Below, piece by piece: positions 37,097-45,974 of a DNA stretch of 64,000 bases (its first letter is position 1; each line of letters begins with the position of its first letter). Location of the stretch: positions 1 to 64,000 of the forward strand of contig DAYH01000023.1 in assembly GCA_002506825.1 (NCBI GenBank), given 5' to 3'. A model generated the notes under the pieces. The model saw only the letters and a program-made list of their open reading frames with translations. It was not told the origin of the DNA and searched no databases. The DNA is from Euryarchaeota archaeon UBA103. Its GTDB lineage: Archaea > Thermoplasmatota > Poseidoniia > Poseidoniales > Thalassarchaeaceae. The position numbers were made by a program, and so were the translations under genes.

Positions 37097-37825
37097 ATGG
37101 GTTCTTATCTTGTTGTTGGTGGCAGTAGCGATATTGGCCGTATCCTCTGCAGGAGGCTATTAGATGAAGGAAACACAGTGACGGCGATTGGGAGAGATTT
37201 CTCCCGGATGGACGATTTAGAAAATCTGGGTGCCAGAGTATACGTCGGAGATGCCTCTGACGAGCTCTTTGTTTCGGAAGTTGTGAGCAGTTTTTCCGAA
37301 GTAGGAGATGGTAAAATTGACGGTGTTGCACATTTAGTAGGTTCGCTACTAATCAGACCCCCTCATGCACTGACTTCGGAAGCATTCAATGAGGTCATCA
37401 ATACCAATCTCACATCTGCATTCGTGATACTCTCCAAGGCGTGCAAGTACATGTTACGCAACGGGGGCGGAAGAATAGTGTTCACCTCAAGCGTAGCGGC
37501 AAGTGTTGGCCTGGTCAATCACGAGGCTGTCTCAGCCGCGAAAGGAGGTATTGAGTCGATGGCGAGATCTGCTGCGGCCACATATAGTAAAAGAGGGATA
37601 AGGGTGAATGTAGTAGCTCCGGGGCTTACTGACACCAGAATGGCACTTCCAATAACAAAATCCGAATCTTCTAAGGAAGCCGCGGTGAGTAAGATACCAC
37701 TAAACAGAATTAATCTCCCTGAGGAGGTGTCTGATTCTATTTTTTGGTTATTGACGAATGCCCCTGACAACATCACAGGGCAGGTATTACACCTAGATGG
37801 CGGGATGTCTCAAGTCAGGGGATAG
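37097..37825 (+). CDS. Short-chain dehydrogenase/reductase lacking the catalytic tyrosine
   Basis: The 242-residue product from ATG 37097 is a classical-length SDR. The cofactor loop VVGGSSDIGR is intact, and the C-terminal GQVLHLDGGMSQVRG is typical. In the active-site segment the serine is present (VFTSSVAASVG), but the YxxxK motif reads VSAAK in NHEAVSAAKGGIES, so valine replaces tyrosine while lysine remains. Known SDRs with HEAxxAAK signatures exist, and their activity is unclear. The stop is followed after one base by the Rieske gene, so the two are probably one operon. Confidence 0.85.
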   Translation: MGSYLVVGGSSDIGRILCRRLLDEGNTVTAIGRDFSRMDDLENLGARVYVGDASDELFVSEVVSSFSEVGDGKIDGVAHLVGSLLIRPPHALTSEAFNEVINTNLTSAFVILSKACKYMLRNGGGRIVFTSSVAASVGLVNHEAVSAAKGGIESMARSAAATYSKRGIRVNVVAPGLTDTRMALPITKSESSKEAAVSKIPLNRINLPEEVSDSIFWLLTNAPDNITGQVLHLDGGMSQVRG

Positions 37826-37826
37826 T

Positions 37827-38183
37827 ATGGACTGGCAGAACGCGATAAGAGCCGGAAAGCTCAGAGAAGGAAAGAGTAAGATGGTCACTGTAGGTTCAAA
37901 AATACTTATGATAGTGAATCTAGAGGGAGTCTTCCATGCCACTGAGGGACTTTGTAAACACATGAAATGGCCCTTGTCATGGGGCGGTAAGATTGAGAAT
38001 GGATGCGTAAGATGCCCCCTTCATCAGACCACCCATTGTATCTCAGACGGGAGCTTGGTCGAATGGGCGCCATTTCCCCTCTTTCCACCATACGGGAGGC
38101 TTGTTGGTTCTATGGTCTCTAAGAAGGATCTAGGAATTTTTGAGACTCGAGTTGAGAGTGGTTATGTTCAGGTACTAATCTAA
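37827..38183 (+). CDS. Rieske [2Fe-2S] ferredoxin-like protein
   Basis: The 118-residue protein contains the Rieske ligand pattern CKH (Cys43, His45), 17 residues, then CPLH (Cys63, His66). It is a soluble single-domain form without a membrane anchor, like the ferredoxin components of oxygenases. It starts one base after the SDR stop; together the two could be electron-transfer partners for an oxidoreductase encoded elsewhere. No catalytic oxygenase subunit lies in the window. Confidence 0.85.
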   Translation: MDWQNAIRAGKLREGKSKMVTVGSKILMIVNLEGVFHATEGLCKHMKWPLSWGGKIENGCVRCPLHQTTHCISDGSLVEWAPFPLFPPYGRLVGSMVSKKDLGIFETRVESGYVQVLI

Positions 38184-38247
38184 TCCCTCAAACCTGTCCG
38201 GAACTAGTAATCCTGAATAGTGTCAACAAATCGGGAAGCATGTTGGT

Positions 38248-40167
38248 ATGATAGAGGGGGTCATGATTGATGATGAGGGAAATACCCTCTACACACCTGT
38301 AGATGACTCTCTGATTAACTCACCCGCCCCTACAAGATGGAAAATATGGCTATCAGCGACTGGACTGGTTTCGCTAATGATCCTGGTCTCCCTACAGGGA
38401 TGGATAATTGATGATGTTGTTGACGATATCAAAAAGGAGTTGGGCATATATGATAGAGTTCCTGTTTGGGAAAGATCAGAGTGGCCTTACTTGACCAGCT
38501 ACTCCAATGGTTATGTTATGGAATACGGCCAATACGATGTATTGGAGACTGAAAATGAGTGGAACTCTACACATCATTTTGTGGAGTTCGTATTGCCCTT
38601 GAGTGAGGGGGGATCTGCTCCCAACGGCTTGGTGAGTCTCGCTATCTGGCTGCCTGATGTTCCAGAAGGGACAGAAGTCCCTGTGATTGCTGAATTCGGA
38701 CCTTATTTCGACGAAGTGAGTGTTGAGACCCCGTCTATTGAAGTTCCTGGAACATGGCTTGGACAGATGATAATTGATCAGCTACTCCCGCATGGATATG
38801 CTTTCGCGCAGGTATCCGTGATGGGAACAGGGCGGTCAAACCACTGCATGGACCTGATGGGCAATGCCGAACAATTGGGCGTGGATGCGGCTGTTACGTG
38901 GTTAGGGACTCAGGACTGGAGTAATGGCAGGGTAGCTATGATTGGGAAGTCCTATGATGGCTCTACGCCTTGGCAGGCGGCCACCTTTGGAAATCCACAT
39001 TTAGCTACTATCGTACCAATTTCAGGTTTGATAGGCGTAATGGAACTAATGTGGAAAAACGGTAGTAGCGAAGCTCGAGCGGCGATAATGCACAATGGCG
39101 TCTACGGCTCGTACGGAATTGATGGGGATCAGGAGGATGTAGGAAATATGTGCCCAGATTATATTATTGGGCCGGGCACTGGAGTCTCAGCCTATATGTG
39201 GGGGAGTGAATTTGCAGGAACTTATTGGGAGGAGAGGTACTTCCTCGACAGAGTGCTTCAGAACTATCAGGGCTCTGTATATTTGATCCAAGGTATGCAT
39301 GACTGGAACGTGGATCCACATATGGCAATCCCAGTAATCAATCAACTGAAGGATTCTGGAATTGAATCTAAAGGCCTATTTGGACAGTGGGATCATGACT
39401 ACCCGGATAGGCCAGATTATCACTTTGATCGCTCCGGAGATGGACGAGGGAGAGAGGCATATCCAGAAATGGTCCGCTTTGACTGGATGCAAGACCTATT
39501 GGAGTGGTTCGACTGGTATCTGAAGGATTTGGGAGACCAACCCGGTTTATTCGTTGAGATTCAATCGAATCAAGGACAGTGGAGGATAGAGGATAGGTAC
39601 CCTCCTGAAGGAATGGAGTCAATATCCCTAGATCTGGGAGGCGCACTTTCCAATGTTGCTGGAGGGGTGACGAATATCCTCCCCAATGGAAATTTTGGAC
39701 CTATTTATGAGAGCTCTCCCCTGACTGAAGATATTTGGATTTCTGGCCTTCCGAGACTACATATAGACGTTACAACGACGACTTTGGGAGGACAGGTTTA
39801 CGCCCTCCTAGAAGATTGCTCAGATCAAGGAGAGTGCATCCATATCGGTCACGCCATCATGGATCTGAGATATCACGAGGGAGGTTCGGAAGAGCAGGCT
39901 TGGATTCCCATTCTGGAAACAATAAATGCAAAAATGGAGTTCTTCGCAATGGATGTGCAAATCGAGACCGGTCATACCATCAGACTCTCCTTAGCGAGTA
40001 CAGGCGAGGACTACCTTCCAGCGTCCACGAGCTCAATAGTGAGTGTCCAGGAAGGAGTTGGTTCTAATCTTATAATCGATATCATAGATCCGGATTCTAA
40101 GCTCCTTTTTGACCCTCCTGAATGCACCCATAGCTCGTGTTTAGAATGGTTAAACCAGACTGCGTGA
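38248..40167 (+). CDS. Membrane-anchored S15/CocE-type serine hydrolase
   Basis: The 639-residue protein has an N-terminal transmembrane helix (WLSATGLVSLMILVSLQGWI) placing the rest outside the cell. It is an X-Pro dipeptidyl-peptidase/CocE family alpha/beta hydrolase: nucleophile motif GKSYDG (Ser235), acid in GMHDWNVD (Asp352) and His383 in QWDHDYP, followed by the family's C-terminal jelly-roll domain. Likely substrates are proline-containing peptides or esters; the exact specificity is not readable. Its 3' end stops four bases before the tRNA-Ala gene. Confidence 0.85.
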   Translation: MIEGVMIDDEGNTLYTPVDDSLINSPAPTRWKIWLSATGLVSLMILVSLQGWIIDDVVDDIKKELGIYDRVPVWERSEWPYLTSYSNGYVMEYGQYDVLETENEWNSTHHFVEFVLPLSEGGSAPNGLVSLAIWLPDVPEGTEVPVIAEFGPYFDEVSVETPSIEVPGTWLGQMIIDQLLPHGYAFAQVSVMGTGRSNHCMDLMGNAEQLGVDAAVTWLGTQDWSNGRVAMIGKSYDGSTPWQAATFGNPHLATIVPISGLIGVMELMWKNGSSEARAAIMHNGVYGSYGIDGDQEDVGNMCPDYIIGPGTGVSAYMWGSEFAGTYWEERYFLDRVLQNYQGSVYLIQGMHDWNVDPHMAIPVINQLKDSGIESKGLFGQWDHDYPDRPDYHFDRSGDGRGREAYPEMVRFDWMQDLLEWFDWYLKDLGDQPGLFVEIQSNQGQWRIEDRYPPEGMESISLDLGGALSNVAGGVTNILPNGNFGPIYESSPLTEDIWISGLPRLHIDVTTTTLGGQVYALLEDCSDQGECIHIGHAIMDLRYHEGGSEEQAWIPILETINAKMEFFAMDVQIETGHTIRLSLASTGEDYLPASTSSIVSVQEGVGSNLIIDIIDPDSKLLFDPPECTHSSCLEWLNQTA

Positions 40168-40170
40168 AGA

Positions 40171-40247
40171 TGGTGGACGCTGGGGGATTTGAACCCCCGG
40201 CCGCTTGGTTGCAAACCAAGCGCTCTTCCAAGCTGAGCTAAGCGCCC
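40171..40247 (-). tRNA. tRNA-Ala (UGC) with encoded CCA
   Basis: On the minus strand the acceptor arm GGGCGCT pairs with AGCGTCC, discriminator A, then CCA. The third pair is G3-U70, the alanine identity element. The anticodon stem-loop TTGG TTTGCAA CCAA gives UGC. Confidence 0.96.
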
Positions 40248-40300
40248 CTGAGCTTCCGGATGGGTTTGGGGTTATTGAGGGCGACCGTTGTAATCTGTAA

Positions 40301-40897
40301 TCAGACCTGACTTGAGAGAAGCTTGGGTAACAACAAAACTATTCCCACGAGCGACATTAGAAGTACAAATCTCAACAGTGACTCATTATTTGTTTCACCC
40401 AGAACTTCTTCATCTCCTCCCACTGGTAGTTCTTGACCTGAAATATGATTATCCTCTGAGAAAGAAACAAAGAAATAACTCTCCTGCATTGATCCGTTTA
40501 CGTCGATTTGATGCTTCATTGAGACATTAGAGGGCAACAATCCGTTAGAGGGGTCTAACAGAATCAGTGATGTAACTTCACAAGATGGGTCGATCTTCTC
40601 ACCGGACTCATCGAGATCGCAGTTACTACTCAACCATGGCGTGACGATATCGTCAACCCCATCGAAAATATCATCGCCTTCAACATCCACTAAAATCCTG
40701 TGAGTGACATTTTCCCTTCCATCTACATTGTAGAAGAACAAAGAGTCGGAAGACACAAGAATTCCGGGGGAAACCCCATTGGGGGTAATGCGGTCCTCCT
40801 TCAGTAGAATTGTGTATTCTTTGGGCTCATGAGCCGATACTGGAGCTATGAGCATTAGAGAAACTAATGCCATAGCCAACCCCACCTTTGTGTTCAT
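40301..40897 (-). CDS. Secreted cupredoxin-like protein with predicted N-terminal histidine
   Basis: ATG 40897 gives a clean signal peptide (MNTKVGLAMALVSLMLIAPVSA) whose V-S-A cleavage site leaves His as the first mature residue (HEPKEY). The mature protein has a cupredoxin-like strand order (ITPNGVSPGILVSSDSLFFYN then VTHRILVDVEG), Asp-rich loops and two cysteines, and ends in a C-terminal membrane helix (LLRFVLLMSLVGIVLLLPKLL). It resembles the 44704-45252 protein. It is divergent from the LVIVD gene with 53 bases between starts. Copper binding is inferred from the N-terminal His and the neighbouring SCO genes. Confidence 0.6.
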   Translation of the reverse strand: MNTKVGLAMALVSLMLIAPVSAHEPKEYTILLKEDRITPNGVSPGILVSSDSLFFYNVDGRENVTHRILVDVEGDDIFDGVDDIVTPWLSSNCDLDESGEKIDPSCEVTSLILLDPSNGLLPSNVSMKHQIDVNGSMQESYFFVSFSEDNHISGQELPVGGDEEVLGETNNESLLRFVLLMSLVGIVLLLPKLLSSQV

Positions 40898-40950
40898 GTC
40901 CCTGCGTGAGGGGGCGATGGCTTCAACATGACCTACACCCTCCGGATAAT

Positions 40951-42684
40951 ATGAGCTCAGAAAGGGCGGTTGCCGCAATCGGTTTGGCGGTTTGTATCAT
41001 AGCCGCAATTTTAGCTACGGCAATGCTCTCAGATAATGAGTCAACAGATTCCAGTGGAGGTGAGGAGTTGATCGATCCCTTGATCCAAACCGAGGGGCAC
41101 GATCATAGGAACGCTAGCCAGCATGTGATGTTCACAGAAAACATTAGGCCAGTTAGCTACAATCCCCTAACTGCCCCTGGAAATGCGGAGATTCAAGTCG
41201 CGGACTCTCCCGATGGCAAGAGGTATGCCTACATTGCGGGATGGTCTGAGTTGCACATCGTGGATGTCACTAACCCTGAGAATACTACGGTAACAGGAGT
41301 GTACTACGACCCCAATACCCAAGTCCTAGATGTAAAGTACTTGCAATACAATGCTAGGGAGTACGTTATAGTTCAGAATCAATTAGTAGACCCCGGGGCC
41401 GCAGATCCAAATGTTGGTTCATGGGAAGATCCTGCTCAAGTTACAGTTACATTGGTTGATGTGACGGACAAAAGCGATCCTAGTTGGGTCGATTCGTGGT
41501 ATGATGCTGATCACCCTAGCGGACCTCATAACCTCTACACCCACATGATTGACAATGAATGGTATATATTCGTAGCCAATCCAGATTACGAGCAATGTGA
41601 TGTTGGACAGGGTGACGCTTGCGGCGGAATCACAATCGCTCACCTAAACTTCGCAGGGTATGGAGACCTTCCCAGAATTGTGAAGGTAGGGGAAGCCGAA
41701 GTGAGCTGGGAGTCTACCCTAGGGGGCTGGATATACATCCATGACATGACTGTTCAGACATGGCCGGGCGAGGACCCAAATGATCCTCGTTTCGATAGAA
41801 CTTTCGTGTATGGTGCATATTGGGAAGCAGGACTGAGGATTTTCGACGTTTCTGATGTTCCACACCCTGGAAATGACCTTGCTGAGTATCTGGCGATAGC
41901 GGCCGCCTGCAGGGGGTCTTTCGGCACTCAACTGGGTTGCAACTGGAGAGCTCCTGAAGTTGGCCAGTGGATGGAGTTCGAAGACTTTGATGGTGATGGG
42001 GAGATTGACTGTGGCTGTACAGGAAATGAAAATGGTGGCAGAGCCTCATATATTCACTATGCTGAGCCCATAGACGATATGGTCGATGCTAGTCATTTGG
42101 GTTACCCTGCCGGTAAGCGCCACCTCACAATAGTCGCAACCGAGGTACTCAGCACCACAGTGGGAACAGGTATGAGCTACCTACTGGACACCACTGGCTA
42201 TGAAATGAATAACGGAAATTTCAGATTCCTCCCCGAGCTTATCCACGGGTGGGAAATACCATTTGCTATGGATCACCATATTCCCGAGGGAGAAGAATGG
42301 CTCCTATTTAGCCCCCATAATGCAGATACTCAGATTTTCCAAACTGGACTACCAGGGCTTCCTGACAATAGTTTCGGTGGTGCTTGGGATGGCAGAATTT
42401 ACCTGAGTAGCTATCACGCAGGACTGTGGGTCATAGATATTGAAACTCTGATGTTTGAAGGATTACAAAGCAGTAACAAGACGGAGGCTCATACGTCTTC
42501 GACTATCGGTTATCACCTTCCCCATGGGGCTGACGGGACTCCTCTGGATAGCTCATTCTACGACTTCGGATGGACTCCTTTCCTATGGGCGGCAGAATAC
42601 CATGATGGTTACACATACCTCTCGTGCATCACAAGTGGATTGTACATTGTCCAATTGGACATTGACGCGCCCTATGGAACCTAG
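40951..42684 (+). CDS. LVIVD-repeat surface protein
   Basis: The 577-residue protein starts MSSERAVAAIGLAVCIIAAILATAML, a signal anchor. It contains LVIVD-type propeller repeats (YAYIAGWSELHIVDVTNPENTTVTGVYYD and later YLSSYHAGLWVIDIETL), typical of extracellular beta-propellers. His and Asp motifs SPHNADTQIF and AMDHHIPEGEEW are shared with the next gene and are of interest as possible metal ligands. It precedes the second LVIVD gene by 67 bases, separated by a hairpin. Confidence 0.8.
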   Translation: MSSERAVAAIGLAVCIIAAILATAMLSDNESTDSSGGEELIDPLIQTEGHDHRNASQHVMFTENIRPVSYNPLTAPGNAEIQVADSPDGKRYAYIAGWSELHIVDVTNPENTTVTGVYYDPNTQVLDVKYLQYNAREYVIVQNQLVDPGAADPNVGSWEDPAQVTVTLVDVTDKSDPSWVDSWYDADHPSGPHNLYTHMIDNEWYIFVANPDYEQCDVGQGDACGGITIAHLNFAGYGDLPRIVKVGEAEVSWESTLGGWIYIHDMTVQTWPGEDPNDPRFDRTFVYGAYWEAGLRIFDVSDVPHPGNDLAEYLAIAAACRGSFGTQLGCNWRAPEVGQWMEFEDFDGDGEIDCGCTGNENGGRASYIHYAEPIDDMVDASHLGYPAGKRHLTIVATEVLSTTVGTGMSYLLDTTGYEMNNGNFRFLPELIHGWEIPFAMDHHIPEGEEWLLFSPHNADTQIFQTGLPGLPDNSFGGAWDGRIYLSSYHAGLWVIDIETLMFEGLQSSNKTEAHTSSTIGYHLPHGADGTPLDSSFYDFGWTPFLWAAEYHDGYTYLSCITSGLYIVQLDIDAPYGT

Positions 42685-42688
42685 ACTT

Positions 42689-42705
42689 CGGCCCCTATGG
42701 GGCCG
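42689..42705 (+). other. Perfect hairpin between the two LVIVD genes
   Basis: CGGCCCC-TAT-GGGGCCG forms a seven-pair GC-rich stem with a three-base loop, four bases after the stop codon of the first LVIVD gene. No T-run follows, so a canonical archaeal terminator is not indicated; it could stabilise or process the transcript, or act as a partial terminator. Confidence 0.6.
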
Positions 42706-42751
42706 GGCGTAAAGGGGGGAATTTGATAGGGTAGGTTTGTCCCGGCGTGGC

Positions 42752-44707
42752 ATGAACCTACGCCCGGTATGGCTGCTCACCGCTCTGATGATACTAGCAC
42801 CTCTTTCTGGGTGCCTATCATTTTCCAATGATTCAGGGAGATCAGGCGATGGCAGTATGGATTGGATAGATCCTGTGACAGAAATAGAGGATGACAATCA
42901 CTCGCACAATGATTTGCTTGCACACCGTCTTGCTACTCCAAATGCAAAATTAATTGACTATCACAACCTAAATTGTGATGGAAACGTAAAGCCCCCAGCG
43001 GACTTGGACAACGTGGCAGGTAGGCCTTGTTTTGATGAATTCAAAAATGTGGGACCGACCCCCGGAGATAGCTCGGAGATAGCAATTGAAGGTAATTTTC
43101 TCGATGACTGTGAGATATATGGAGATGGTACTGGGGGGTGTTTCGCCTACGTCTCTTCATACAACCAATTTGAGATTCTAGACATTAGTAAGCCCAACGA
43201 AATTAGACTATTATCTACATACTACGCAGAAATTGCCAGAATGATCGATATCAAAGTCACGTCCGATAACAACTGGGTGCTAGTGAATCATGAATTGACT
43301 AATTCTGAGTTAGACCCGATTCCCAATGATGATGATGCCAATAGCGGTGCAAACCGACTAGATCTAATCTATGTTGGTGACAAGACTAGCCCCATAAAGG
43401 TCGCAGAATGGGATAATCCTCCAGCTGGTTTTCACAATCAAGATCTGCACGTATACTGTGATTGGGAACCTGCAAACCCCACCGCTTTATGGCAAGATGA
43501 CTGTCACCTATTCCTGTTCGGCGCTGATCCCTATCCTGAAATGGTAGAAGGATCAAGTGGGACTTTCTACAAGGGAACACAGGTCTTCTACGCTCTTATT
43601 GATTTCGAGGGATTGAACCCGACAAACAACGAAGAACAACAAAATGCAAGCAGGGAAATAATCCGATGGGGCGGGTACACTCCTGAGCCGCAGACAACCT
43701 GTGGAGGATCCATATTCAACCATGACAATGTATTCTTCATCCACCCAATAACCAAGCAGAAAATGTTGGCAGTATCTTACTGGGGAGCTGGGTTGAGATT
43801 CGTTGATGTATCCGAGCCACCTCAAATTGCTGATCCTCTGGGGATTTCTTGGCCTCCTGAAACCGGACGATGGCTGGGTTGCTCCACCGATGACTCGGGA
43901 TGGTATGGTCCAGAGGGAGGGGGGCATGCCAACATGTCACCTGAAGTTTGGCTAGATGCGAATGATGGAAACGACAACATACATTATGCGGTCCCCCAGG
44001 ATAATTTGATTTGCTCGGGAATTAGCGAGTATGACCCAGTGGAAACATGGCCTGATAAATGCGGAATAGGACCCTCCGATGCCACATATGGCGAGAATTG
44101 GAGGCATTACACTTACATCGCACCGGAATATGGATCTAACGCCAATCACACTGGCTACATATGGACAATTGATACCACGGACCCGGCTCAGCCTTTCCTA
44201 GTTTCCAAGTGGAAGCTACCTGGTGAAAGCACTCTTCCTGATGGAACCTCGCATCCTCACCATTACATCCCTGGAGGATATATTTTCAGTCCCCATAATG
44301 GGGATACTGGGTTGAATGGGCACGTTTACTGGACCCATTACCATGCCGGAGTTTGGATAACTGATCATGGCCACATTTGGGACGAGTTAGTTTGGGAAAA
44401 TGGATATCCAGAACCGGAAAGAGGATTTCAGGCAATATCAGAGTTAGCACCATCACACACACTTGGATACTACCTACCGGCAGGACCAGATTGGATTGAT
44501 GACCCTGCTAATACATTGGGTTATGACATGGCTGATTGCTGGGCTTCTTGTATGATACCTTTCGATTGGGGTCTACAATATGACCCTCGTGGTTTCGTCT
44601 TTATTTCCGAGATGGTCTCAGGAGTATATGTTGTTCAGTTCGATGAGGATTATGATTCAAGATATGACTATCCACCTCTATGGAAGGCGGAGGCTAGTGA
44701 CGAATGA
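42752..44707 (+). CDS. LVIVD-repeat lipoprotein
   Basis: ATG 42752 gives a lipoprotein signal (ILAPLSGCLSF) and 651 residues; an upstream TTG at 42737 adds five residues. Like its neighbour it is a beta-propeller with LVIVD-type units (FAYVSSYNQFEILDISKPNEIRLLSTYY, FIHPITKQKMLAVSYWGAGLRFVDVSEP). The FSPHNGDTGLNGHVYWTHYHAGVWI segment is His-rich, and the same type of segment occurs in the first LVIVD protein. The stop overlaps the following gene by four bases, so the two are translationally coupled. Confidence 0.82.
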   Translation: MNLRPVWLLTALMILAPLSGCLSFSNDSGRSGDGSMDWIDPVTEIEDDNHSHNDLLAHRLATPNAKLIDYHNLNCDGNVKPPADLDNVAGRPCFDEFKNVGPTPGDSSEIAIEGNFLDDCEIYGDGTGGCFAYVSSYNQFEILDISKPNEIRLLSTYYAEIARMIDIKVTSDNNWVLVNHELTNSELDPIPNDDDANSGANRLDLIYVGDKTSPIKVAEWDNPPAGFHNQDLHVYCDWEPANPTALWQDDCHLFLFGADPYPEMVEGSSGTFYKGTQVFYALIDFEGLNPTNNEEQQNASREIIRWGGYTPEPQTTCGGSIFNHDNVFFIHPITKQKMLAVSYWGAGLRFVDVSEPPQIADPLGISWPPETGRWLGCSTDDSGWYGPEGGGHANMSPEVWLDANDGNDNIHYAVPQDNLICSGISEYDPVETWPDKCGIGPSDATYGENWRHYTYIAPEYGSNANHTGYIWTIDTTDPAQPFLVSKWKLPGESTLPDGTSHPHHYIPGGYIFSPHNGDTGLNGHVYWTHYHAGVWITDHGHIWDELVWENGYPEPERGFQAISELAPSHTLGYYLPAGPDWIDDPANTLGYDMADCWASCMIPFDWGLQYDPRGFVFISEMVSGVYVVQFDEDYDSRYDYPPLWKAEASDE

Positions 44708-45252
44708 GATTATCTCTGAAGAGTCAATTATCAATAGCAGTAGTTTTTCTCCTTCTCATCCCCGTCGCTTCGGCACATGGAGCAAACTCATTCTCTTTCA
44801 TCATGAGGAATGGATCCCTGCAACCAGAATCAGCTGAAATCGTACAGAATGATACGCTGATATTTTACAATGTGGTCGAATATGAAAGGAGTCTGGAATT
44901 AGACAAGGACGAAGATGGAGTGATGGACTACCAGTGTACTGCTTCCGGCTTTAACTCGACCAATACAGACGATGAATGTAGACTTTGGCTCGATCCAATT
45001 AATTGGACTGCCGGAGAATATGAGATAGACATTATCTCCAATGGAAGCCTGTGGAAAACTCTGATTTTCACACTGATAGAAGATGTACATAATGAATCTG
45101 GTCCGCCCTCTGGGTACTCCTTTGGAGACACTCCGGAAGATCAGATTCAGTCCGGGGAAGGAGTTTCTGTATCAAATGAGTTTTTACTAATTGGTGCCTT
45201 AGCGGTTGTTGGAGTTGTATTGCTTACCAGAGGGAGGGGGAAAAATGAGTAG
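44704..45252 (+). CDS. Secreted cupredoxin-like protein with predicted N-terminal histidine (paralogue of 40301-40897)
   Basis: The 182-residue protein has the signal peptide LSIAVVFLLLIPVASA, with an A-S-A site leaving His as residue 1 (HGANSFSF). It shares the layout of the 40301 protein: an early beta strand pair (LQPESAEIVQNDTLIFYNVVEYE), an Asp-rich loop, one disulphide-spaced cysteine pair, and a C-terminal helix (LLIGALAVVGVVLLTRGR). Its start overlaps the LVIVD stop by four bases and its end overlaps the SCO start by eight bases, tying it to the copper-related cassette. Confidence 0.65.
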   Translation: MRLSLKSQLSIAVVFLLLIPVASAHGANSFSFIMRNGSLQPESAEIVQNDTLIFYNVVEYERSLELDKDEDGVMDYQCTASGFNSTNTDDECRLWLDPINWTAGEYEIDIISNGSLWKTLIFTLIEDVHNESGPPSGYSFGDTPEDQIQSGEGVSVSNEFLLIGALAVVGVVLLTRGRGKNE

Positions 45253-45973
45253 GATATCGGGAATTCTTCTAGCGGTGATCATAATATCGTCGGGATGTAT
45301 GGGAAGTGCCGATGAGGATGTCTTCTATGGAGAAGACATTTCTCCCCCAGTTCCGGTAACTGACTTTATACTGACAGACGAAAATGGAGATTTCTTCTCA
45401 CTCTCTGGGTATGAAGGAAAGGTAGTCGTAGTAACCTTCCTATTCACTAGATGTCCGGACATCTGCCCAATTGTCAGCGCAAATCTAGACTATCTCTCTG
45501 TCATGCTTGGGGATGACTATGGGACTGAGGTTGAGATTCTTACTATTACAGTAGATCCATGGACTGACAATAGCTCAGTCTTACATCAGTATCGTGAACA
45601 GCGAGGACTTCATTGGCCCCATCTAACTGGTTCTGTGGAAGATCTTGAAGACATATGGCTGGAATTTGATGTTGGGCTACAAACCTATGATACCGATACT
45701 GACGGCGATGGGGTTTCAGACGGCTTCGATACCTGTTTGGAAACTCCTGAAGGAGAGGAAGTCGATAATAACGGGTGTGGTTTAGAGACCCAACAACAAG
45801 AAGAAGATGGCGTTACTGTCAAGCATCATCCTCTGGATTACTGGGTTGATCACACCACTGGTACGATAATTCTTGACAAGGAGCTTAGGCAGCGAGTTTG
45901 GTGGGGAGATACAGATTGGAATGTCGAGCTTGCGATAGAAGATATCAAGATTCTAATGGAAGAGGAGTCTTGA
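45245..45973 (+). CDS. SCO1/SenC-family copper chaperone lipoprotein
   Basis: ATG 45245 gives the lipoprotein signal IIISSGCMG and 242 residues. The thioredoxin-like SCO domain carries the copper/thiol motif CPDIC (Cys70 and Cys74) and the C-terminal His203 in YWVDHTTGTIILDKE; HH at 194-195 lies nearby. An Asp-rich TSP3-like insertion (DTDTDGDGVSDGFDTC) sits between the domain core and the His strand. SCO proteins deliver copper to cytochrome oxidase CuA or other cuproproteins. The start overlaps the previous gene by eight bases and the next SCO gene follows after one base. Confidence 0.92.
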   Translation: MSRISGILLAVIIISSGCMGSADEDVFYGEDISPPVPVTDFILTDENGDFFSLSGYEGKVVVVTFLFTRCPDICPIVSANLDYLSVMLGDDYGTEVEILTITVDPWTDNSSVLHQYREQRGLHWPHLTGSVEDLEDIWLEFDVGLQTYDTDTDGDGVSDGFDTCLETPEGEEVDNNGCGLETQQQEEDGVTVKHHPLDYWVDHTTGTIILDKELRQRVWWGDTDWNVELAIEDIKILMEEES

Positions 45974-45974
45974 A

